Positions 18,055-26,931 of a stretch of 64,000 nt of DNA are shown here, in pieces. Position 1 is the first letter of the stretch, and each line of letters opens with the position of its first letter. This DNA is from Alphaproteobacteria bacterium (GTDB lineage: Bacteria > Pseudomonadota > Alphaproteobacteria > Micropepsales > Micropepsaceae): assembly GCA_013697055.1 (NCBI GenBank), contig JACCXK010000049.1:1-64000 (forward strand). The letters are read 5' to 3'. The translations under genes and the position numbers were made by a program. Under the pieces are notes generated by a model. That model was not told the origin of the DNA, ran no database searches, and was given only the letters and a program-made list of their open reading frames with translations.

Positions 18055-19803
18055 TCAGAACGACCATTCGTTGGACATGTCGTCCAGGGTGTGACCGCCC
18101 AGCAGCATGGGCAGCAGGTCTTCGGTGGGGTCAACCTGGCAGTGGATCAGCACCGCGCCCTTGCGCGACAGCGCGCCCCGCAGCGTTTCCGCCATGCCGT
18201 CCGTCGAACTGATGGAGACCGCTTCAATGCCATAGGCCCGGGCGATGGCCGCGAAGTCCGGATTGAACTTGTCGCCCGTGGCGGGATGGGACTTCCAGTT
18301 CTGGCGCTGGAACTGCGCCACGATGGACAGAGCGTGGTTGTCCAGCACCACAATCTTGATGTCGAGCCCCCGCTCCACAATGGTCGCCAGCTCCTGGATG
18401 TTCATCTGCAGGCTGCCGTCACCGACAAAGCAGATCACCGTGGCGTCCGGGGCGGCGATCCTGGCGCCGATGGCGGTGGGCAAATCGAAGCCCATGGTGC
18501 CGTGGCCCGAAGAAGTCAGCAGCACGCGTGAGGGTGAATCGAAATCGAAATGGCGCGGCACCCAGACCTGGTGTTGCCCGACACCGGTGGTTGCGATCAC
18601 AAATTTGTCCTGTACCGCCTCGTTCACCGCGATGATCACGTCCTGCGGCTTGGGCAGCGCGCCGGGCTTGCCGGTGACAAGCGGATATTGCTTCTTCCAG
18701 GCGGCGATCTGGGCCATCCAGCGGCCGGTCTTGCCCGACGGCTTGGGCAAGGCGCGGTCCAGCGCCGCCAGCGCGGCGCGGGCATCGGCGTTGATCTGAA
18801 GATCCAGCGGCACCCGGCTGTGATTGAGTTCATTGACGTCCAGGTCAATGCGGGCGATGCGGCCTTTCTCCACAGTCTTGTCCGGCAGGCTGCCGGTCTG
18901 GCGCAGGTGAAAGGTGGTGCCGATGCCGATCAGCAGATCGGCCTTGTACATCGCCATGTTGGCATACTGGCTGCCGGCATAGCCGCACAGGCCCAGCGAA
19001 AGCTCGCCGGTGGAAGGATAGGCGCCCATGCCCGGCATGCTCATGGTCACGGGAATGCGGTGGCGGTCGGCCAGCAGGCGCAACTCTTCCCAGGCACGGC
19101 ACGCGATCACGCCGCCGCCCGCCAGGATCACCGGTCGCTCGGCTTCGCCAATCCATTGCGCCAGCATTTCGATCTTGTCAGCCGGGACGAACGGCACCAC
19201 CTCGGTGCGTTTTTCGGGCGGCGACGGCGCCGCGCAAATGCCCCGCTGGATGTTCATCGGCAGGTCCACCACAACCGGGCCCTGGCGGCCGCTGCGCGCC
19301 AGGAAGAAAGCCTCTTCCATCACGCGCGGAAGATCGGCGATATCCGCGACCAGAAAGGCCGCCTTGGTGACGGGCTTCATCAGGTCCACGGTGTCCACTT
19401 CCTGGAAACCGCGCTGCTTGATGGGAAGGCTGCCGCGCATGTCGGAGGTAGCCACCTGGCCGGTGATCACCACCATGGGGACATTGTCGTAATAGGCATC
19501 GGCGATGGGCGTCACCGCATTGGTCACGCCCGGGCCGGAGGTCACCATGAACACTGCTGTCTGGCCGGTCATGCGGGCATAGCCCAGCGCGGCATAGCCG
19601 GCGCCCTGCTCGGTGCGCGGGCAGACGATCTCGATCCTGGAGCGCTTTTCGATGCGGTCCAGGATTGGCGCTATGGTGCCGCCCGGATAGATGAACACAT
19701 GGCGGACGCCATGGCGCAGCAAACTGTCCAGCACCAGGTCGGCGCCCAGCACATCGGGCGCCAGCTGCGCCTGGGGCACGGCAGCGGATTCAACTATTGA
19801 CAT
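18055..19803 (-). CDS. Acetolactate synthase-like thiamine diphosphate-dependent enzyme
   Basis: IYPGGTIAPILD, RTEQGAGYAALGYARMTG, GDGSLQMNIQELATIVERGLDIKIVVLDN; start MSIVESAAV. Confidence 0.88.
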   Translation of the reverse strand: MSIVESAAVPQAQLAPDVLGADLVLDSLLRHGVRHVFIYPGGTIAPILDRIEKRSRIEIVCPRTEQGAGYAALGYARMTGQTAVFMVTSGPGVTNAVTPIADAYYDNVPMVVITGQVATSDMRGSLPIKQRGFQEVDTVDLMKPVTKAAFLVADIADLPRVMEEAFFLARSGRQGPVVVDLPMNIQRGICAAPSPPEKRTEVVPFVPADKIEMLAQWIGEAERPVILAGGGVIACRAWEELRLLADRHRIPVTMSMPGMGAYPSTGELSLGLCGYAGSQYANMAMYKADLLIGIGTTFHLRQTGSLPDKTVEKGRIARIDLDVNELNHSRVPLDLQINADARAALAALDRALPKPSGKTGRWMAQIAAWKKQYPLVTGKPGALPKPQDVIIAVNEAVQDKFVIATTGVGQHQVWVPRHFDFDSPSRVLLTSSGHGTMGFDLPTAIGARIAAPDATVICFVGDGSLQMNIQELATIVERGLDIKIVVLDNHALSIVAQFQRQNWKSHPATGDKFNPDFAAIARAYGIEAVSISSTDGMAETLRGALSRKGAVLIHCQVDPTEDLLPMLLGGHTLDDMSNEWSF

Positions 19804-21002
19804 AGGGCAACCATTTTCTGGCCGGTCTCGCATTCGCTGAGACGGCCGCCGGACTTGGAGGAGAGGATTTTCACGCTGCCGAAATGACGCTCCAGGATGG
19901 CACGCAGTTCGGGCGCGGAATATTCGCGCACATGCCACGGCACCACGGGAATTTCGCCGTCGCTGTTCTGGGGCGTGGAGCAGATGAAAGCGCCGCCCGG
20001 CTTCACCACCCGGCGGACTTCCTTCACGAAGGTATCCACCTGGTCCACCGGCAGATGCTCGATCACTTCCATTGCCGTGGCGCCGTCGACCGACGCATCT
20101 TCGAGCGACAGGCCGAATGCATTGTCCACGGCATAGCGGATGTTGCGGGGATCATTGCGCTGGTTGTTGTTGGCGATCAGGCCTTCATTGATGTCCACCC
20201 CCAGCACCTGCCCGACATTGGGCGACAGGATGCGGCAGCCATAGCCGTCGCCACAGGCGATATCCAGCACGTGATCGTTCCCGCCGAAGCGATTGCGCGC
20301 GAACTCGTAGCTTTCGAACAACGGGTTGGAAATCTTGCTCGCCTCGCCCGCATCAACATGCATGCGGTCATCGGCGAAGATCTGCTGCGCCAGGTCGCGC
20401 ACCTTCAGCATGTATTCGCGGTCATACTGCGGTACATTTTCATACACCAGGGCGCCGAATGTCTCGCGGTGATGCTCGATGAAGCCGGCATAGCGGGCGT
20501 AATTGACGGCGCGGTCGTCCGGCAGGGCGGCGATGGCAGCCGCCACCTGGTCCAGGAGCTTGCGGGTATAGATCTTGCCCGCGAAATTGGGGTGAAACGC
20601 GTCGGGCAGTGAGACAAACTTGGCGTTGTGCTCGTGCAGGAAAGCCAGCATGTCACCCAGCAGAGCGGTGTCGATAAAGCAGTGCTGGCCCATCACATGC
20701 ACGGCGACATCGGCACCCATCGCGTCCAGCGCGCCGGTCATGCGCTCCAACACATTCTCGCGGGAACCGAAATGGCAGGTCACGCCATGCGCGGCGGCGA
20801 TGTCGCGGAAGATCTGGTTGCCCGGATCATCCGGCACCGCAATCGTCACGGCGGAAACCTGCGGCATGGACTGCAGCCGGCCGATCACCTCTTCCACCGC
20901 ATACTTGCCGTCGATGCGGGCCAGCGAAAAATCCCGCGCCCCGGCCCAGCCGCAATGATGCGCTTGAATCAATCCAACGATCTTCGGAGGGGCAATTTTC
21001 AT
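19794..21002 (-). CDS. Degenerate SpsF-like nucleotidyltransferase domain fused to class I SAM methyltransferase
   Basis: N-term LIQAHHCGWAGARDF...ENVLERM...VMGQHCFID aligns with SpsF; C-term VLDIACGDGYGCRIL, EVIEHLPVDQVD. Confidence 0.8.
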   Translation of the reverse strand: MKIAPPKIVGLIQAHHCGWAGARDFSLARIDGKYAVEEVIGRLQSMPQVSAVTIAVPDDPGNQIFRDIAAAHGVTCHFGSRENVLERMTGALDAMGADVAVHVMGQHCFIDTALLGDMLAFLHEHNAKFVSLPDAFHPNFAGKIYTRKLLDQVAAAIAALPDDRAVNYARYAGFIEHHRETFGALVYENVPQYDREYMLKVRDLAQQIFADDRMHVDAGEASKISNPLFESYEFARNRFGGNDHVLDIACGDGYGCRILSPNVGQVLGVDINEGLIANNNQRNDPRNIRYAVDNAFGLSLEDASVDGATAMEVIEHLPVDQVDTFVKEVRRVVKPGGAFICSTPQNSDGEIPVVPWHVREYSAPELRAILERHFGSVKILSSKSGGRLSECETGQKMVALCQ

Positions 21003-21928
21003 GGCTTCTGACCCAGGATGATGAATTCGCGGCCGATGCCTTGCGCCGACCAGGATGCGGCCAGCGCCTTTATCTGCGCCTTGTCGTGGGCAAACAGTGC
21101 GATCTCGAAGGCCTTGCGTTCGGCGTGGCATTCGCGGCCCACCGCGTCATTGCCGACATAGTTGCGGCCCGCCAGCAGGAAATTCTCCAGCGGATAGCTG
21201 GTTTCCTGGTGCAGGGTCTTGAGGCCATGGGCGGTGAAGAAACGCTTGGCGGAAGCGCCGTCGAAATAGTTCAAATGATGCTTGGGCACCACCCACCAGG
21301 GCGCGAAACCCATCTTCTTCCACAGCACCATTTGCAGCGGGTTGAAATCGTTGGGCGAGGAAACGAACAGCAGCCCGCCCGGGGCCAGCATGCTCTTGGC
21401 CTCTTCCACCAGCGCGATCGGATCGCGCAGATGTTCCAGCACCAGGTTCATCGAGATGGCGTCGAACAGCCCGCGCCCTTCGGCCTTGCCGGCCGAGAAG
21501 AAATCATTGACCACGGCGATGCCGCGGCCAGCGGTGTATTCCGCAGCGATGCGCGACGGTTCAAAGCCCAGAACATCCCAGCCGCGATTGCGGCCGGCTT
21601 CCAGGAAATAGCCGGGGCCGGAGCCGATATCCAGGATCCGCCGTCGGCTATTATTGGAAGTGGGGGCATGCGCCTCCAGCAACTCGTAGTAATGGTGGTA
21701 GCGCAGCATCCACCATTCCTTGTCGCCTTCGGCGCGGGTGAAATAGTCGGGGCGTTCCTTTTCGTAGAATTCGCCGTCGTAGAATTTCTTCAGCTCTTCA
21801 TCGCTGAACAACGGATCGATGTGGCGAAAGCCGCAAGGCCCGCAGTCGATCACGTCGAAGCCGTCCACCGTGGCCAGCACGGGGCCGAAATGTCCTGCAG
21901 TCTCAACCAGGCGTTCCGCGAGATTCAT
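20999..21928 (-). CDS. Class I SAM-dependent methyltransferase
   Basis: RILDIGSGPGYFLEAGRNRG, MNLVLEHLRDP; CGPCGFRH near N-terminus. Confidence 0.85.
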   Translation of the reverse strand: MNLAERLVETAGHFGPVLATVDGFDVIDCGPCGFRHIDPLFSDEELKKFYDGEFYEKERPDYFTRAEGDKEWWMLRYHHYYELLEAHAPTSNNSRRRILDIGSGPGYFLEAGRNRGWDVLGFEPSRIAAEYTAGRGIAVVNDFFSAGKAEGRGLFDAISMNLVLEHLRDPIALVEEAKSMLAPGGLLFVSSPNDFNPLQMVLWKKMGFAPWWVVPKHHLNYFDGASAKRFFTAHGLKTLHQETSYPLENFLLAGRNYVGNDAVGRECHAERKAFEIALFAHDKAQIKALAASWSAQGIGREFIILGQKP

Positions 21929-22021
21929 GGTGGGTCCCAGCGTTGTATTATTGCCGCCGAAAGTACCGAAGCAGGGCGAACGCCCCATTTTTCAACGAAT
22001 TCATTCATGAGTGATTAACGA

Positions 22022-22047
22022 TAAACCGCTTTGATAAAGGCCGATTT
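22022..22047 (+). promoter_or_regulatory. Sigma-28-like promoter candidate
   Basis: TAAA-N14-GCCGATTT upstream of the TPR-glycosyltransferase gene; spacing one base short of the consensus. Confidence 0.2.
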
Positions 22048-22067
22048 TCAAAGCCGAGGTGTCCCCG

Positions 22068-23816
22068 ATGGCCAAGGCCCTGCCCCAGCCGACCCTGAAC
22101 ATGCGTGCCGGCGTGGATGCGCGCCTGGAGGCCATCGACAAGCTGGAAGCCCTGGTCAACGAGGTGGTGAAGGAAAAGGCGCGCCACCGCTCCAACGTCT
22201 TCCTCAAGCGGTCCATCCGCACCTGGCGCAAGGGCGACGTCGTCAGAAGCGGCCAGTGGGCGCTGAAGGCGACCGAGGCCGATCCTGACAACTCCAAGGC
22301 CTTTCACGTCCTGGCCATGGCGCTCGAACGGATGGGCCATCTGCACAAGGCGCTGGTGACCTACGAGCGCGCCTTTGAGCTGGACCCCAGGGATCCCGAA
22401 CTCTTGATCAATCTGGGCCTCACCGCCTGGAACCTCAAGCTGACCGACGGCGCCGCCAAGATGTTCCAGCTCTACATCGCCTCCTGTCCGGACTCGCCCT
22501 TGGGCTACAACAATCTGGGCAGCGTGCAGAGCGACATGGGCGAGGTCGATGTGGCGATCGAAACTCTGCGCGCCGCGCTCTACCGCATGCCCGAGGAAGC
22601 CATGCTGTGGAATTCGCTCGCCACCGTGCTGGCGGAAAACAGCCGGGCCCAGGAAAGCGTCATCTTCTACGAGGAAGCCGCGCGCCTGGCGCCCGGATTC
22701 GCCCGCGCCTATCACAATCTGGGCTATGCCTATCTGCACCTGTCGCAGATGGACAAGGCGCTTATCGCCTATGACCGGGCGCTGGAACTGGTGATCGACC
22801 CGGCCGAGCGTATCGAGACCCGGCATTCGCGCAGCATCTGCCTGATCGGGCTCGGTCAGGTGGAAGAAGGCTTTCGCGAATATGAGATCCGCAACAATGA
22901 ACGCTTCCGCTGCTATTTCCACCACATGATCAACGCCCCCAAGTGGCAGGGCGAGGATGTGCGCGGCAAGAAGCTGCTGCTGGTGGGCGAACAGGGCCTG
23001 GGCGACGAGATCATGTTCTCCAACATCCTGCCCGATGCCTATGAGGCAGTGGGCGAGACCGGCAAGCTGCAGATCTGCGTCGATCCGCGCATGATCCCGC
23101 TCTACCAGCGCTCCTTCCCAAGGGCCGAAGTCGGCGGCTATGACGACCGCACCCTGATCGACGACAATGGCAACAAGGCGCTGCGCCTGGTGCCGTTCCT
23201 CAAGGACAATCTGCCCGATTATTGGGCGCCGATGGGCACCGCCCTGCAATATTACCGCAAGTCGCTGGACGCGTTCCCGCACAAGCCATTCCTCTTTCCC
23301 GATGACAAGCGCGTCGCGGCGTTCAAGGAAAAGCTGGCGGCCCTGCCCGGCAAGAAGGTCGGCATCTGCTGGCGCTCCATGCTGATGACCGGCAAGCGCG
23401 CCAAGTATTTCTCGCCCATCGACGCCTGGGGCGACCTGCTCAAGACCCCCGGCATCACCTTCGTGAACCTGCAATATGGCGACAGCGCACCGGACATCGC
23501 CCGCGCCGAGGGGAAGTTCGGCGTCAAGATCCATTCTATGGAAGGCCTGGACCTGAAGGACGATATCGACGGCACCGCCGCGCTGTGCCGCGCGTTGGAC
23601 TTGGTCGTCTCCGCCCCCACCGCCGCCGCCCATACCGCGGCCAGCGTGGGCGCCGAAGTCTGGTACCTGTCGGTCGGCCTGGGCTGGCCGCAGCTGGGCA
23701 CCGCCGAGTATCCCTGGTACGCCAACACCCGCGTCTATTGGCCGGAAAAGTTCGGCGACTGGGACGCGATCATGCCGCGCTTCGCCAGCGACCTGGCGGC
23801 GTTTGCCGCTTCCTGA
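22068..23816 (+). CDS. TPR protein with C-terminal GT9/OGT-like glycosyltransferase domain (FlmG-like architecture)
   Basis: TPR arrays (PDNSKAFHVLAMALERMGHLHKALVTYERAFELDP; LGYNNLGSVQSDMGEVDVAIETL); LLLVGEQGLGDEIMF, VGICWRS, VSAPTAAAHTAASVGAEVW. Confidence 0.8.
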   Translation: MAKALPQPTLNMRAGVDARLEAIDKLEALVNEVVKEKARHRSNVFLKRSIRTWRKGDVVRSGQWALKATEADPDNSKAFHVLAMALERMGHLHKALVTYERAFELDPRDPELLINLGLTAWNLKLTDGAAKMFQLYIASCPDSPLGYNNLGSVQSDMGEVDVAIETLRAALYRMPEEAMLWNSLATVLAENSRAQESVIFYEEAARLAPGFARAYHNLGYAYLHLSQMDKALIAYDRALELVIDPAERIETRHSRSICLIGLGQVEEGFREYEIRNNERFRCYFHHMINAPKWQGEDVRGKKLLLVGEQGLGDEIMFSNILPDAYEAVGETGKLQICVDPRMIPLYQRSFPRAEVGGYDDRTLIDDNGNKALRLVPFLKDNLPDYWAPMGTALQYYRKSLDAFPHKPFLFPDDKRVAAFKEKLAALPGKKVGICWRSMLMTGKRAKYFSPIDAWGDLLKTPGITFVNLQYGDSAPDIARAEGKFGVKIHSMEGLDLKDDIDGTAALCRALDLVVSAPTAAAHTAASVGAEVWYLSVGLGWPQLGTAEYPWYANTRVYWPEKFGDWDAIMPRFASDLAAFAAS

Positions 23817-23817
23817 C

Positions 23818-25776
23818 ATGACGGCGCGGCGCGAAGGCGGCACGCCCCCCGTCATTCCGCTCACTTCGGGCGTGCTGCACTGCTTCGCCCTGTTTCACCT
23901 CAATCTCGCCTTCTCTTCCATTGAGGAAGAGCAGCGCGCCACGGTGGTGCGCGATTGCTATGGCCCGCTGCTGGACCTGGCGGAACGCCATGGTCCCATC
24001 GGCATCGAGGCCACCGCCTATACCTTGCTGGCCATCGCCAAATGCGATGCGAACTGGCCGGCGCGGCTGAAAGACCTGATCGGTCGCGGCCGGGTTGAAT
24101 TCATCGGCTCCGGCTATGCCCAGGCGATCGGGCCGTTGCTGCCCGCCGACATGGTCGCCGCCAATCTGCGGCTGGGCAACGACGCCTATCGGAAGATGCT
24201 GGGCCTGACGCCGCGCATTGGCCTGGTCAATGAGCAAACCTGGTCGGGCGGCCTGGTCGGCCAATATCTCGATGCGGGCTATCAGGCCTTGCTGGTGGAC
24301 TGGGACAATGTCGCCAACTTCCATCCCGGCTGGACGCAACCCATGCGCTATGCGCCGCAGCGGGCGCTGGGCAGCGACGGCCGCGACATCCCCATCCTGT
24401 GGACCAACACGGTCGCCTTCCAGAAATTGCAGCGCCTGGCGCATGACGATATTTCGCTGGACGAGTATCTGGCCTTCGTCTCCGGCCAGCGCGGCGAGGA
24501 AGATCGCACCGTCTGTCTGTATGCCAGCGACGCGGAGATTTTCGGTTTCCGCCCCGGCCGCTACCGCACCGAGGAAAGCAACCAGGGCGGCACGGAATGG
24601 ATGCGCATCAACGCCGCGCTTGAAGGCCTCCGCGACCTGCCCGGCGTGCGGCTGGTGTCTCCCTCTGGTGCCTTGAACGCGGCTCACGCAGCTCCCATCC
24701 GGCTGGAAACCGCGCCCTATCCCATCCCGGTGAAAAAACAGCGCAAGTACAATGTCACCCGCTGGGCGGTCAGCGGCCGCGACGACATCGCCATCAATGC
24801 CGCCTGCCAGCGTATCCATGACGCCCTGAAACGCACCGACGCCCCGGATGACGACTGGCGCGAACTGTGCCGGTTATGGGCCAGCGATTTTCGCACCCAC
24901 ATCACCCAAAGCCGCTGGGAGCGCTATTGCCGTGATCTGGCCGCGCTGGAAACACGCCTGGGCACAGCGCCTGCCGTTGCCCTGCCCGCAGCCGCCGGCG
25001 AACCCATCACGGATCGTCATATCGAGATTGAAACCCGATCCCTGCGCGTGCGGCTGGACCGCCGCAGGGGCCTCGCCATCCAGCGCGCCGGCTTCGCGCC
25101 CGATTTCACGCCCCTGATCGGCGGCATCGCCCATGGCCATTTCGACGACATCGCCCTGCAGGCCGACTGGTACACGGGCGACTGCGTGTTCGAGGCGCCA
25201 GGCGAACCCAAGGTCACCGACCTGGACTGGGCCACCACCCATATCGCGCGCGCCCCGGGCGGCAAGGTCGTGGTGCATGGCGTGATCGCCTCGCCGCTGG
25301 GCCCCATCGTCAAGATCATGACCTTCCATGCCCACAGCCCACGCATCGACTTCGACCTGGAATTACAATGGGAGAATTGGGGCCGTGGCGCGCTTCGGTT
25401 GGGGCACATCACCCTGTTGGGCGAAGCCTTCGACGAACAGAGCCTGTGTTTCACCACCACCAATGGCGGCGCGCCGGAGCGCTTCGCCCTGGCCGGCCAG
25501 ACGGTCGAGCATGGCGCGCCGGTATCGTTCCTGGTGTCGGCGGCCTGCGCCCTCGGCATGACCGAAGGCTGGATCGAACTGGCCGACAGGAGCCGCAAGG
25601 TCCGGATTGAGGTGGACCGGGCGGTGGCGCCGCTGGTCGGGCTGATCAATCACCGCAGCACGGGCGGCAAGCTGTTCTGCCAGTTGCTGCTGTCGGCGCT
25701 GGAGCTGGACGATACCCGCAAGCCCTCGCCTTATGGCAACGGTCCCCGGCGCTTCCGCTTTTCCATTATGGGCTGA
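23818..25776 (+). CDS. Glycoside hydrolase family 57-like protein
   Basis: LVNEQTW (nucleophile region), LYASDAEIFGFRPGRY (DAE-FG region), C-terminal beta-sandwich-like half. Confidence 0.7.
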   Translation: MTARREGGTPPVIPLTSGVLHCFALFHLNLAFSSIEEEQRATVVRDCYGPLLDLAERHGPIGIEATAYTLLAIAKCDANWPARLKDLIGRGRVEFIGSGYAQAIGPLLPADMVAANLRLGNDAYRKMLGLTPRIGLVNEQTWSGGLVGQYLDAGYQALLVDWDNVANFHPGWTQPMRYAPQRALGSDGRDIPILWTNTVAFQKLQRLAHDDISLDEYLAFVSGQRGEEDRTVCLYASDAEIFGFRPGRYRTEESNQGGTEWMRINAALEGLRDLPGVRLVSPSGALNAAHAAPIRLETAPYPIPVKKQRKYNVTRWAVSGRDDIAINAACQRIHDALKRTDAPDDDWRELCRLWASDFRTHITQSRWERYCRDLAALETRLGTAPAVALPAAAGEPITDRHIEIETRSLRVRLDRRRGLAIQRAGFAPDFTPLIGGIAHGHFDDIALQADWYTGDCVFEAPGEPKVTDLDWATTHIARAPGGKVVVHGVIASPLGPIVKIMTFHAHSPRIDFDLELQWENWGRGALRLGHITLLGEAFDEQSLCFTTTNGGAPERFALAGQTVEHGAPVSFLVSAACALGMTEGWIELADRSRKVRIEVDRAVAPLVGLINHRSTGGKLFCQLLLSALELDDTRKPSPYGNGPRRFRFSIMG

Positions 25777-26931
25777 TCAGGCCGTGGCGCCCTGAAGCGC
25801 CGATGCCACCCGTTCGACATCGTTCGCGGTCATGGCCGGGAACATGGGCAGAGTCAGGATTTTCTTCGCCGCCGCTTCCGCCACCGGCGCGATGCCAGGC
25901 CTATAACCCAGTTTGCGATAGTGGGAGTGCAGATAAACCGGCGCGTAATGGACGTTGGCGCCGATGCCTTCGGCGCGCAGGCGTGCAAAAGCGCGGTCGC
26001 GGTCGACATGGTCGGCCAGCTTCACCACATAGAGATGATGCGCGTTGGTGCGGTCCGCACGGGTCGTGAGCGGCGTGACTTCCGCCAGACTTGCCAGCGT
26101 TTCGTCATATAGCGCGGCGATGCGCTGGCGAGCGGCCACCCAGCCGGACAGGCGGGTGAGTTGCGCCATGCCAAGCGCGCATTGCACATCCGGCAGGCGA
26201 TAGTTGAAGCCCAGCTCGGTCATGTCATAGGCGTGCGCCCCGCTGGCCTCGCGGCTGCGATGATCGCTGTCGATGCCGTGATTGCGGAAGCGGCGCATAT
26301 GCGCCGCCATGCCGGCATCCTTCGTCACCGCCATGCCGCCTTCGCAGGTGGTGAGATGCTTGACCGGGTGAAAGGAGAAACAGGAGATATCGCCCAGGGT
26401 ACCCGCGCTGCGGCCTTTGTAGGTGGCGCCCGGCGCATGACAGGCATCCGCAACAATCGAGATGCCCCTGCCCCGCACCAGCTCGCGCAAGGCGTCATAG
26501 TCGGCGGGCTGGCCGGCATAATCCACCGCCACAATGGCTTTGGTCTTGGGCGTGATCTTCATCGCCACCGAGACCGGGTCGATCAGAAGCGTGTCGACTT
26601 CGACATCGACGAACACCGGCGTAGCGCCTTCATAGAGCGCCGCATTGGCGCTGGCGGCGAAGGTGATGGCCGGCACGATGACTTCGTCCCCGGGCTGTAT
26701 GTTCAGGGCGCGCATGGCGCAATGCAGGGCGGCGGTGCCGCTATTGACCGCCACGCCTTCCGCCGCGCCGCAATGGGCGACAAAGGCTTTCTCGAATTCG
26801 GAAACGCGCGGACCGGTGGTCAGCCAGCCCGAGCACAGGGCTTCGACGACGGCCTTGATGTCGGCGTCGGCGATTTCCTGCTTGCCGTAGGGAAGAAAGG
26901 CGGCCTCCCAGGGGCCGTCACGGTCAGGCAT
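25777..26931 (-). CDS. pseC: PseC-type UDP-4-keto-6-deoxy-AltNAc aminotransferase (DegT/DnrJ/EryC1)
   Basis: FLPYGKQEIADADIKAVVEALCSGWLTTGP, VNSGTAALHCAM, FSFHPVKHLTTCEGG. Confidence 0.85.
   Translation of the reverse strand: MPDRDGPWEAAFLPYGKQEIADADIKAVVEALCSGWLTTGPRVSEFEKAFVAHCGAAEGVAVNSGTAALHCAMRALNIQPGDEVIVPAITFAASANAALYEGATPVFVDVEVDTLLIDPVSVAMKITPKTKAIVAVDYAGQPADYDALRELVRGRGISIVADACHAPGATYKGRSAGTLGDISCFSFHPVKHLTTCEGGMAVTKDAGMAAHMRRFRNHGIDSDHRSREASGAHAYDMTELGFNYRLPDVQCALGMAQLTRLSGWVAARQRIAALYDETLASLAEVTPLTTRADRTNAHHLYVVKLADHVDRDRAFARLRAEGIGANVHYAPVYLHSHYRKLGYRPGIAPVAEAAAKKILTLPMFPAMTANDVERVASALQGATA

Noticed and set aside
22005-23864. 619-aa minus-strand ORF opposite the TPR-glycosyltransferase
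   Set aside because: Antisense artefact; the plus frame has clear TPR and GT motifs.
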